Below are positions 53,269-64,000 of a DNA stretch of 64,000 nt, in pieces. The stretch comes from Microglena sp. YARC (lineage: Eukaryota > Chlorophyta > Chlorophyceae > Chlamydomonadales > Chlamydomonadaceae), in the NCBI GenBank assembly GCA_022414725.1, contig CM039462.1:179236404-179300403 (forward strand). Direction: 5' to 3'. Position 1 is the stretch's first letter. Each line of letters begins with the position of its first letter. Position numbers and translations under genes: made by a program. The notes beneath the pieces were generated by a model. The model had not been told where the DNA came from. It worked only from the letters and a program-made list of their open reading frames with translations, and searched no databases.

Positions 53269-56200
53269 TAGCGTGCAAGGATGATAGTCTAGCGTGCTTG
53301 CAAGATGGATAGCTTTTTTTTTGTTTTTCTAGCGTGCAAGATGATGGAACAGCGTGCAAGATGATTAGTTGAGTGTGCTAGATGATAGTCTAGCGTGCAA
53401 GATGATAGTCTAGCGTGCAAGATGATAGTCTAGCGTGCAAGATGATGGAATAGCGTGCAAGATGATAGTCTAGCGTGCAAGATGATGGAACAGCGTGCAA
53501 GATGATAGTTGAGTGTGCAAGATGATAGTTGAGTGTGCAACATTATAGTCTAAGCGACCTGCAAGTGATGATAGTCTAGCGTTGCAAAGAATGATAAAGC
53601 TCTATAGCGTGCAAGCATGATAGTCTAGCGTGCAAGATGATAGTCTAGCGTGCAAGATGATAGTCTAGCGTGCAAGATGATAGTCTAGCGTGCAAGATGA
53701 TAGTCTAGCGTGCAAGATAATAGTCTAGCGAGCAAGATGATGGAATAGCGTGCAAGATGATGGAATAGCGTGCAAGATGATAGTCTAGCATGCAAGATGA
53801 TAGTCTAGCGTGCAAGATGATAGTCTAGCGTGCAAGATGATAGTCTAGCGTGGCAAGTGATAGTCTAGCGAGCAAGATGAAGGGAATAGCGTGCAAGATG
53901 ATAGTCTAGCGTGCAAGACGATGGAACAGCGTGCAAGATGATTGATATTGAAATGTGCAAGATGATAAGTCTAAGCGTGCAATATGATTAAGTCCCTAGC
54001 GTTGCAAAGATGATGGAATAGCGTGCAAGATGATAGTCTAGCGTGCAAGATGATGGAACAGCGTGCAAGATGATAGTTGAGTGTGGCAAGATGATAGTCT
54101 AGCGTCACTGCAAGATAATAGTCTATGCGTGCAAAGATGATAGTCTATCGTGCAAGATGATAGTCTAGGGTGCAAGATGATAGTCTAGCGTGCAAGATGA
54201 TGAAACAGCGTGCAAGATGATAGTTGAGTGTGCAAGATGATAGTTCTGAGCGTGCAGATGATAGGCGATCTAGCGTGCAAGATGATTGGAAATAGCGTGC
54301 AAGGATGATAGTCTAGCATGCAAGATGATGGAACAGCGTGCAAGATGATATGGGCATGAGTGTGATGCAAAGTGATGATGGAACAAGCGTGACGAATGGA
54401 TGTGTCTGGAGTGTGCAACGATGATAGTTGAGTGTGCAAGATATCTAGCATGCAAGATTAGTGAGTCGTGCAAGAAGATGATTAGTTCTAGGAATTGCAA
54501 GATGAAGATGATGTCTAGCGTGCAAGATTGATAGTCTAGCGTGGCAAGATGAATAGTCTAGCGTGCAAGATGATAGTCTAGCGTGCAAGATGATAGTCTA
54601 CGTGCAAGATGATAGTCCTAGTGTGCAAGATAATAGTCTAGCGAGCAAGATGATGGAATAGCATGCAAGATGATGGAATATGCGCCATGATAGTCCTAGC
54701 ATGCAAGATGATAGTCTAGCGTTGAAGATGATAGTCTAGCGTGCAACATGATAGTCTAGCGTGCCAGAATGATAGTCTAGCGTGCCAGATGATACACGTC
54801 TAGGCAGATATAGTCTAGCGTGCAAGATGATGGAATTGCGATAGCAAGATGACTAGTAAATAGCGTGCAGATGATGTCCTAGCGTGCAAGATGATGGAAC
54901 AGCGTGCAAGATGATAGTTGAGTGTGCAAGATGATTCGAGTTGCAGTGTGCAAGATGATAGTCTAGCGTGCAAGATTCTAGCGCTGCAAGAGAATATAGT
55001 CTAGCCTGCAGAGATGATAGTCTAGCGTGCAACATGATGATAGTCGCGTGCAGCGTTGGCAACGATGATAGTCTAGCGTGCAAGATGATAGTCCTATTGA
55101 TAGAGAATAGTCTAGCGTGCAAGATGATAGCCTGCGTGGCAAGATGATAGTCTAGCGTGCAAGATGTAGTCTTGCGTGCAAGATGATAGTCTAAGCGTGC
55201 AAGATGATAGTCTTGCGTGCAATTCTTAGATAATTGCAAGCGATGAGCAAGATGTGGAATAGTTATGCGTGCAAGATGATGGAATAGTCCCAAGGTGCAA
55301 GATGATAGTTAGCATGCAAGATGATTAGTCTAGCCGTCAGATGATAGTCTAGCGTGCAAGATGATAGTCCTAAGCGTGCAAGATGAATAGTCTTGCGTGC
55401 AGATGAATAGTCTAGCGTGCAAGACGATGATAGTCAGCGTGCAAGACGATGATAAGTTGACAGGTTGCAGCAATAATAGTTGAATGTGCAAGGATAGGTG
55501 TCTAGCGTGCAAATGATAGTCTAGCGTGCAAGATGATGCAATAGCGTGCAAAGATGATAGTCTAATAGCGTCTGCGTGAAGATGATAGGAATCAGCGTGC
55601 AAGATGATAGTTGAAGTGTGCAAGATGACAGTCTAGCGTGCACATGATGATAGTCTAGCGTGCAAGATGATAGTCTAGGGTGCAAGGATGATGTCAATAG
55701 CGTGCAAGATGAATAGTCTAGCGGTGCAAGATAATTGGAACAACGTGCAGATGATAGTTGTGCAAGATGATCAGCGTCAAGATGATAGTCTAGCGTGCAA
55801 AGATGATAGTCTGCGTGCAAGATGATAATAGCGCGTGCAAGATGCGGATAACAGCTCTAGCGTGCAAATAGATGATGGACAGCGTGCAAGATGATAGCTT
55901 GTTGAGTGTGCAAGATGAAGTCTAGTGCAAGATGATAGTCTGCCTAAACAAGATGATAGTCTAGCTGTGCAAGATGATAGTTCTAAGCGTCAACATATAG
56001 TAATAGCCGTGCAAGATGATAAGTAGGCGGCAAGATGATAGTCTATGCGTGCAAGATTGATAGTCTAGCGTTGCAAGATGATAGTCTAGCAAGGATGATA
56101 GTCTAGCGTGCAAGATGATAGTCTTAGCTGCAAAGATGATAATCTAGCGTGCAGATAATAGTCTAGCGACAAAATGATCTGAATACTGCAAGATGATGGT

Positions 56201-59200
56201 GCAAAGCCATGATAATGCAAGATGATAGTCTAGCGACATGCAAGATGATAGTCAGCGTGCAAGATGATAGTCTAGCTGCAGATAATAGTCCTGGAATTAG
56301 CAAGATGCAAGATGAAGTCGTGCTATTAGATGATGGAGCAAGATGCAAGATGATTCTAGCGTAGCTGCATAATGATAGTCTAACGATGGACAGTGCAGCG
56401 TGCAAGAATGAAGTTGAAGTGTGCGAAGCATGATATGCAAGATGATCTAGGTGCAAGATGATAGTTGAGTGCTTGCAAGATGATAGTCTGATAGTTCTTA
56501 GCGTGCAAGATGATAGTCTAGCGTAGTCTAGGGTGCCAAGCGCGTGCAAGATGATGGAACAGCGTTGCAAGATGATAAGTTTTTCAAAGCGATGATTATC
56601 GTAGCGTGCAAGGATAGCGATGCAAGATGTAGATTCTAGCGTGCAAGTCTTAGGCGGTACATTGACGCGTGCAAAATGATAGTCTAGCGTGCAAGATGAT
56701 AATGTATGATTATTGAGTGTGCAAGATGTAGATGTTGCAAGCATGATAGTAGGCAAAGATTGAGCGTGCCAGCCTTAGCGATTGCAAGATGAAATAAAGT
56801 CTAGCGTGCGTGATGCAAGATGATGGTTGGTAAATAGCGTGCAAGATGATGGACGTTCTAGTCTAGACGTGCAAGATGCGGGCAACAAATGATAGTCTAG
56901 CGTGCCAAGATGATGGCAATAGCATGCAAGATGAATAAGGAATAGCCCCCTAGCTGGATAGTTCTTCAAGAAGATGATAGTTGAAACATAGTCCTAGTGC
57001 AAGATGATAGTCTAGCGTGCAAGATCGATAGTCTAGCGTGCAAGATGATAGTCTAGCGTGCAAGTGAAGATGTAGTCTAGCGTGCAAGATGATGGAAATA
57101 TGCGTGCAAGCGTTTGGTGTGCAACATGATAGTCCCTAGCGTGCAAGATGATAGTCTAGCGTGCAAGATGATAGTTGAAGTGTGAGTGTGACAAGATGAT
57201 AGTTCTAGATGCATGCAAGATGATAGTCTAGCGTGCAAGTGATGATGAATAGTCTAGCGTGCAAGATGATAGTCTAGCGCAAGATGATGGAATGCAGAAT
57301 GATAGTCAAGGGCATGCAAGATGATTGGTCTTTAGCGTGCAGAGATGGATAGTCTAGCGTGCAACATAATAGTCCCCCTAGCGCCCGCAAAAAAAAGAAA
57401 AATAATCTAAGCGAATGATGGAATAGCAAGATGATGGAATTAGCGTGCAAGATGATAGTCTAGAATGCAAGATGAATAGTCTAGCGTGGAAAGATGATAG
57501 TCTAGGTGCAAGATGATAGTCCTAGCGTGCAAGATGACAGTCTAGCGTGCAAGATGATAGTCTTAGCGTGCAAGATGATAGGTGCAAGATGTAGTCGCGT
57601 GCAAGATGGTATAGTCTAGCGTGCAGCGTGCATGATGATGGAACATAGCATGCAAGATGATGGATAGCGGTGCAAGTGATGATGTCTAGTCTAGCGTGCA
57701 AGATGATAAGTCTAGCGTGCAAGATGATAGTCTAGCTAGCGTGCAAGATGATAGTCTAGCGTGCAAGATGATGAACAGGCGTTTGCTCAATCTAGCGTGC
57801 AAGATATAGTCTAGCGTGCAAGATGATGGAACAGGCGTGCAAGATTGTAGCGTGCATGGTGCAGTTGCAGCGTGCAAGATGATAGTTAGGCGTGCCAAGA
57901 TGATAGTCTAATGCAAGATGATAGTCTAGCGTGCAAGATGATAGTCTAGCGTGCAAGATGATAGCTCTAGCGTGCAAGATGATAGTCTAGCGTGCAAGAT
58001 GATAGTCTAGCGTGCAAGATGATAGTCTAGCGTGCAAGATGATGCAAGATGATAATGCGTGCAAGATGATAGTCTAGCGTGCAAGATGATGGAATAGCGT
58101 GCAAGAAATCTAGCGTGCAAGATGATAGTAGCGTGCAAGATGATAGTCTAGCGTGCAAGATGATAGTCTAGCGTGCAAGATGATGATAGATCTAGCGTGC
58201 AAGATGAGTCTAGCGTGCAAGATGATTAGTGCAAGATGATAGTCTAGCGTGCAAGATGATGTCAGCGTGCAACATATAGTCTAGCGAGCAAGATGATGGA
58301 ATAGCATGCAAGATGATAGGAATAAGCGTGAATGCAAGATGATAAGTCTAGAATGCAAGATGCTAGTGCAAAGATGATATCTAGCGTGCAAGATCTAAGC
58401 GTGCAAGCGTGCAAGATGATAGTCTAAGCGTGCAAGATGATAGTCTAGCGTGGTGCAAGATGATGTCTAGCGTGCAAGATGAAGCGTGCAAGATGATTCA
58501 GTCTAGCGTGCAAGATGATGTCTAGCGTGCAAGATGATAGGAAGATGATAGTCTAGCGTGCAAGATGATAGTCTAGCGTGCCAAAGATGATAGTCTAGCG
58601 TGCAAGATGATAGTCTTGCAAGATGATAGTCTAGCGTGCAAGATGATAGTCTAGCGATGCAAGATGATGTCTAGCGTGCAAGATGATAGTCTAGCGTGCA
58701 AGATGATAGTCTAGCGTGCAAGATGGTAGTGTGCAAGATGCTAGCGTGCAAGATGATAGTCTAGCGTGCAAGATGTGTCTATGCGTGCAAGATGATAGTC
58801 TAGCGTGCAGATGATAAGTGCAAGATGATAGTAGCGTGCAAGATGATAGGAGGTGCAAGATGATAGTTAGGTGCAATGATAGCGTGCAAGAAAAGATGAG
58901 ATGATAGCATAGTCTAGCGTGCAAGATGATGAATGCAAGATGATAGTCATGCAAGATGATAGTCTCGAATGAAGATGATAGTCTAGCGTGCAAGATGATA
59001 GTCTAGCGTGCAAGATGATAGTCTAGCGTGCAAGATGATAGTCTAGCGTGCAAGATGATAGTCTAGCGTGCAAGATGATAGTCTAGCGTGCAAGATGATA
59101 GTCTAGCGTGCAAGCAAGATGATAGTCTTGCGTGCAAGATGATGGAGTCTAGCGTGCAAGATGATAGTCTAGCGTGCAAAGATGATAGGCTATGCGTGCA

Positions 59201-62200
59201 GATGATAGTCTGCAAGATGATAGGTCTAGCGTGCAAGATGATGTCTAGCGTGCAAGATGATAGTCTACGCGTGCAAGATGATAGTCTAGCGTGCAAGATG
59301 ATAGTCTAGCGTTGCAAGATGATAGTCTAGCTGCAAGATGATAGTCCTAGCGTGCAAGATGATAGTCTAGCGTGCAAGATGATAGTCTAGCGTGCAAGAT
59401 GATAGTCTAGCGTGCAAGATGATGCAAGATGATAGTCTAGCGTGCAAGATGATAGTCTAGCGTGCAAGATGATAGTCTAGCGTGCAAGATGATAGTCTAG
59501 CGTGCAAGATGATAGTCTAGCGTGCAAGATGATAGTAATAGCGTGCAAGATGATAGTTAGCGTGCAAGATGATAGTCTAGCGTGCAAGATGATAGTCTAG
59601 CGTGCAGATGATAGTCTAGCGTTGCAAGATGATGGAATAGCGTGCAAGATGATAGTCTAGCGTGCAAGATGATAGTCTAGCGTGCAAGATGATAGTCTAG
59701 CGTGCAAGATGATAGTCTAGCGTGCAAGATGATGGAATAGCGTGCAATAGCGTGCAAGATGATAGCGTCAAGATGAGCGATTGCAAGATGATAGTCCTAA
59801 GCGTGCAGTGCAAGATGATAGTCTAGCGTGCAAGATGATGGACTAGCGTGCAAGATGATAGGGGTGCAGTGATTAGCGTGCAAGATGATAGTCCCTAGCG
59901 TGCAAGATGATGAGTGCAAGCGTGCAAGATGATAGTCTAGCGTGCAAGATGATAGTCTAGCGTGCAAGATGATAGTCTATGCGTGCAAGATGATAGTCTA
60001 GCGTGCAAGATGATAGTCTAGCGTGTGCAAGATGATAGTCTAGTGCGTGCAAGATGATAGTCTAGCGTGCAAGATGATAGTCTAGCGTGCAAGATGATAG
60101 TCTAGCGTGCAAGATGATAAGTCTAGCGTGCAAGATGATAGTCTAGCGTGCAAGATGATGATGAAGATGATAGTCTAATAGCGTGCAAGATGATAGTAGT
60201 TGTGCAAGATGATAGTCTAGCGTGCAAGATGATAGTCTAGCGTGCAAGATGATAGTCTAGCGTGCAAGATGATAGTCTAGCGTGCAAGATGATAGAAGAT
60301 GATAGCGTGCAAGATGATAGTTCGCGTGCAAGATGATAGTGAGTGCAAGATGCAAAGATGATAGTCTGAGCTAGCATGCAAGATGATAGTGATAGTCTAG
60401 CGTGCAAGATGATAGTCTAGCGTGCAAGATGATGGAAGCGTGCAAGATGATAGTCTAGCGTGCAAGATGATGGAACAGCGTGCAAGATGATAGTTGAGTG
60501 TGCAAGATGATAGTCTAGCGTGCAAGATGATAGTCTAGCGCGTGCAAGATGATAGTCTAGCGTGCAAGATGATAGTCTAGCGGTGCAAGATGATAGTCTA
60601 GCGTGCAAGATGATCTAGCGTGCAAGATGATAGTTAAGATCTAGCGTGCAAGATGATAGTCTAGCGTGCAAGATGATAAGCTAGCGTGCAAGATGATAGT
60701 CTAGCGTGCAAGATGATAGTCTAGCGTGCAAGATGATAGTCTATGCGTGCAAGATGATGGAGTAGTTGAGTGTGCAAGATGATAGTCTAGCGTGCAAGAT
60801 GATAGTCTAGCGTGCAAGATGATCGTGCAAGATGATCGGTGCAAAGATAGTCTAAAGATGATAAAGCGTGCAAGATGATAGCGTGCAAGATGATAGTCTA
60901 GTGTGCAAGATGATAGTTCTAGCGTGCAAGATGATAGTCTAGCGTGCAAGATGATAGTCTAGCGTGCAAGATGATAGTCTAGCGTGCAAGATGATGGAAT
61001 AGCGTGCAAGATGATGGAATAGCGTGCAAGATGATAGAGACAAGATGATAGTCTAGCGTGCAAGATGATAGTCTAGCGTGCAAGATGATAGTCTAGCGTG
61101 CAAGATGATAGAACTAGCGTGCAAGATGATAGTGTGCAAGATGATAGTCTAGCGTGCAAGATGCTAGCGTGCAAGATGATAGTCTAGCGTGCAAGATGAT
61201 AGTCTAGGTGCAAGATGATAGTCTAGCGTGCAATGACTGCGTGCAAGATGATAGTCTAGCGTGCAAGATGACTAGCGTGCAAGATGATAGTCTAGCGTGC
61301 AAGATGATAGTCAGCGTGCAAGATGATAGTCTAGCGTGCAAGATGATAGTCTAGCGTGCAAGATGATAGTCTAGCGTGCAAGATGATGGTGAAGCGTGCA
61401 AGATGATAGTCTAGTGTGCAAGATGATAGTCTAGCGTGCAAGATGATAGTCTAGCGTGCAAGATGATGGAATAGCGTGCAAGATGATAGTCTAGCGTGCA
61501 AGATGATGGAACAGCGTGCAAGATGATAGTTGAGTGTGCAAGATGATAGTCTAGCGTGCAAGATGATAGTCTAGCGTGCAAGATGATAGTCTAGCGTGCA
61601 AGATGATAGTCTAGCGTGCAAGATGATAGTCTAGCGTGCAAGATGATGGAACAGCGTGCAAGATGATAGTTGAGTGTGCAATATGATAGTCTAGCGTGCA
61701 AGATGATAGTCTAGCGTGCAAGATGATAGTCTAGCGTGCAAGATGATGGAATAGCGTGCAAGATGATAGTCTAGCGTGCAAGATGATAGTCTAGCGTGCA
61801 AGATGATGGAATAGCGTGCAAGATGATAGTCTAGCATGCAAGATGATAGTCTAGCGTGCAAGATGATAGTCTTGCGTGCAAGATGATAGTCTAGCGTGCA
61901 AGATGATAGTCTAGCGTGCAAGATGATGGAATAGCGTGCAAGATGATAGTCTAGCGTGCAAGACGATGGAACAGCGTGCAAGATGATAGTTGAATGTGCA
62001 AGATGTTAGTCTAGCGTGCAAGATGATAGTCTAGCGTGCAAGATGATGGAATAGCGTGCAAGATGATAGTCTAGCGTGCAAGATGATGGAACAGCGTGCA
62101 AGATGATAGTATAGTGTGCAAGATGATAGTCTAGCGTGCAAGATGATAGTCTAGCGTGCAAGATGATAGTCTAGCGTGCAAGATGATAGTCTAGGGTGCA

Positions 62201-63640
62201 AGATGATAGTCTAGCGTGCAAGATGATGGAACAGCGTGCAAGATGATAGTTGAGTGTGCAAGATGATAGTCTAGCGTGCAAGATGATAGTCTAGCGTGCA
62301 AGATGATAGTCTAGCGTGCAAGATGATGGAATAGCGTGCAAGATGATAGTCTAGCGTGCAAGATGATGGAACTGCGTGCAAGATGATAGTTGAGTGTGCA
62401 AGATGATAGTTGAGTGTGCAAGATGATAGTCTAGCATGCAAGATGATAGTTCTAGCGTGCAACATGATAGTCTAGCGTGCAAGATGATAGTCTAGCGTGC
62501 AAGATGATAGTCTAGCGTGCAAGATGATAGTCTAGCGTGCAAGATGATAGTCTAGCGTGCAAGATAATAGTCTAGCGAGCAAGATGATTAGATGCAAGAT
62601 GATGGAATAGCGTGCAAGATGATAGTCTAGCATGCAAGATGATAGTCTAGCGTGCAAGATGATAGTCTAGCGTGCAAGATGATAGTCTAGCGTGCAAGAT
62701 GATAGTCTAGCGTGCAAGATGATAGTCTAGCGTGCAAGATGATAGTCTAGCGTGCAAGATGATGGAACAGCGTGCAAGATGATAGTTGAGTGTGCCAGAT
62801 GATAGTCTAGCGTGCAAGATGATAGCCTAGCGTGCAAGATGATGGAATAGCGTGCAAGATGATAGTCTAGCGTGCAAGATGATGGAATAGCGTGCAAGAT
62901 GATAGTTGAGTGTGCAAGATGATAGTCTAGCGTGCAAGATGATAGTCTAGCGTGCAAGATGATAGTCTAGCGTGCAAGATGATAGTCTAGCGTGCAAGAT
63001 GATAGTCTTGCGTGCAAGATGATAGTCTAGCGTGCAAGATGATGGAATAGCGTGCAAGATGATAGTCTAGCGTGCAAGATGATGGAACAGTGTGCAAGAT
63101 GATAGTTGGGTGTGCAAGATGATAGTCTAGCGTGCAAGATGATGGAATAGCGTGCAAGATGATAGTCTAGCGTGCAAGATGATAGTCTAGCGTGCAAGAT
63201 GATAGTCTAGCGTGCAAGATGATAGTCTAGCGTGCAAGATGATAGTCTAGCGTGCAAGATGATAGTCTAGCGTGCAAGATGATAGTCTAGCGTGCAAGAT
63301 GATAGTCTAGCGTGCAAGATGATAGTCTAGCGTGCAAGATGATAGTCTAGCGTGCAAGATGATAGTCTAGCGTGCAAGATGATAGTCTAGCGTGCAAGAT
63401 GATGGTCTAGCGTGCAAGATGATGGAATAGCGTGCAAGATGATAGTCTAGCGTGCAAGACGATGGAGCAGCGTGCAAGATGATAGTTGAGTGTGCAAGAT
63501 GATAGTCTAGCGTGCAAGATGATAGTCTAGCGTGCAAGATGATGGAATAGCGTGCAAGATGATAGTCTAGCGTGCAAGATGATGGAACAGCGTGCAAGAT
63601 GATAGTTAAGTGTGCAAGATGATAGTAGAGCGTGCAAGAT
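53269..63640 (+). repeat. 20-bp satellite array, over 10 kb, with higher-order structure
   Basis: Basic monomer tagtctagcgtgcaagatga (type A). Variants differ in the first half: tggaatagcg (B), tggaacagcg (C) and tagttgagtg (D), all followed by tgcaagatga. In the clean part (61.4-63.64 kb) every 60 bases hold exactly three monomers, and the order B-A-C-D recurs. Between about 53.5 and 61 kb many monomers carry indels. Minus-strand readings such as L-S-S-C-T-L-D-Y-H-L-A-R are products of the period. Confidence 0.96.
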
Positions 63641-64000
63641 GATATTCTTTAACGAAAATGCATAGAGGGAGCGTTTCGTTAACCAAGTATATATGCACAT
63701 GCTAAACTCATTTCCTGGGCAGAAATCTTTCTCATACACACACAAATACACAGCTTAGGCATAAATACACACACACACGAATACACACACACAAATCTTT
63801 CTCATACACACACAAATACACACACACAAACACACAGCTCAGGCATAACTGACTTTGCAAGCAGATAGCCCTCTTGATCAGACAACCTGTACGCACACAG
63901 TCCATGCAAAAATGATCCTGCTTGCACAATTCACCCTGGCACACATGCACACACACGCAACTCAAGCGGAACTGATTTAAATAGCAGATATTTCCCTAGA
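63641..64000. repeat. satellite edge and CA-rich microsatellite
   Basis: After the last monomer a short inverted repeat (taacgaaaatgc / gcgtttcgtta, 63650-63680) is followed by acacacac-rich sequence with two copies of an aatctttctcatacacacac segment (63723 and 63795). No gene is seen. Confidence 0.6.

Noticed and set aside
53269..63640. CRISPR or coding repeats in the 20-bp array
   Set aside because: No spacers; minus-strand readings (SSCTLDYHLAR type) only mirror the 20-bp period and break at each indel.

Overview
The window is eukaryotic nuclear DNA from a repeat-dominated, probably heterochromatic (pericentromeric or subtelomeric) region. Evidence: GT-AG spliced exons, LTR and non-LTR retrotransposons, several satellite arrays and a 1,000-N scaffold gap. 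A green alga is my best guess, because the LINE combines two endonucleases in the manner of the Dualen/RandI clade first described from Chlamydomonas and because short TTTAGGG-type tracts occur. This is inference only; another protist is possible. No bacterial operons, rRNA genes, tRNA genes or CRISPR arrays were seen.

Layout. 1-6.5 kb: AT-rich DNA and minisatellites (about 90-115 bp, 37 bp, a CA-rich unit with a conserved core, 104 bp), with two possible inverted-repeat-bounded segments. 6.5-11.8 kb: a 46-bp satellite of roughly 113 units, by chance free of stops in all three forward frames. 11.8-15.9 kb: inverted repeats, an 89-bp tandem repeat, palindromic ATCATATGAT clusters and the only host-gene candidate. 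That candidate is two exons that together form a ShK-like six-cysteine domain, followed by eight degenerate tandem copies of the last exon.

15.4-49.3 kb: two large near-copies of one block (A 15414-35532; B 35533 to the gap). Each holds the end of the ShK exon array, a spacer and a minus-strand Dualen-like LINE with cysteine-protease-like modules, an APE endonuclease, reverse transcriptase, RNase H and, in B, a zinc-knuckle plus restriction-like endonuclease. In both copies the LINE is interrupted at the same site by a defective copia element (copia-2 in A, copia-3 in B). Only A also carries a nearly complete 7-kb copia element (copia-1), and B preserves its empty target site. The order is therefore LINE, then copia-2, then duplication of the block, then copia-1, a SINE-like insertion and a 920-bp deletion in A. 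The alternative is that A and B are two haplotypes placed in tandem by the assembler.

46.8-50.3 kb: sequence quality falls towards a gap of exactly 1,000 N. 50.3-53.3 kb: G-rich and other degenerate tandem repeats with one copia fragment. 53.3-63.6 kb: a 20-bp satellite with four monomer types in a recurring higher-order pattern. 63.6-64 kb: CA-rich microsatellite.

The autonomous machinery is confined to the retroelements: copia-1 retains every gag-pol domain but with one in-frame TAG and two frame breaks, and the LINE is broken by insertions, a deletion and frameshifts. The ShK-like gene is the only feature that looks like a non-transposon protein-coding locus.
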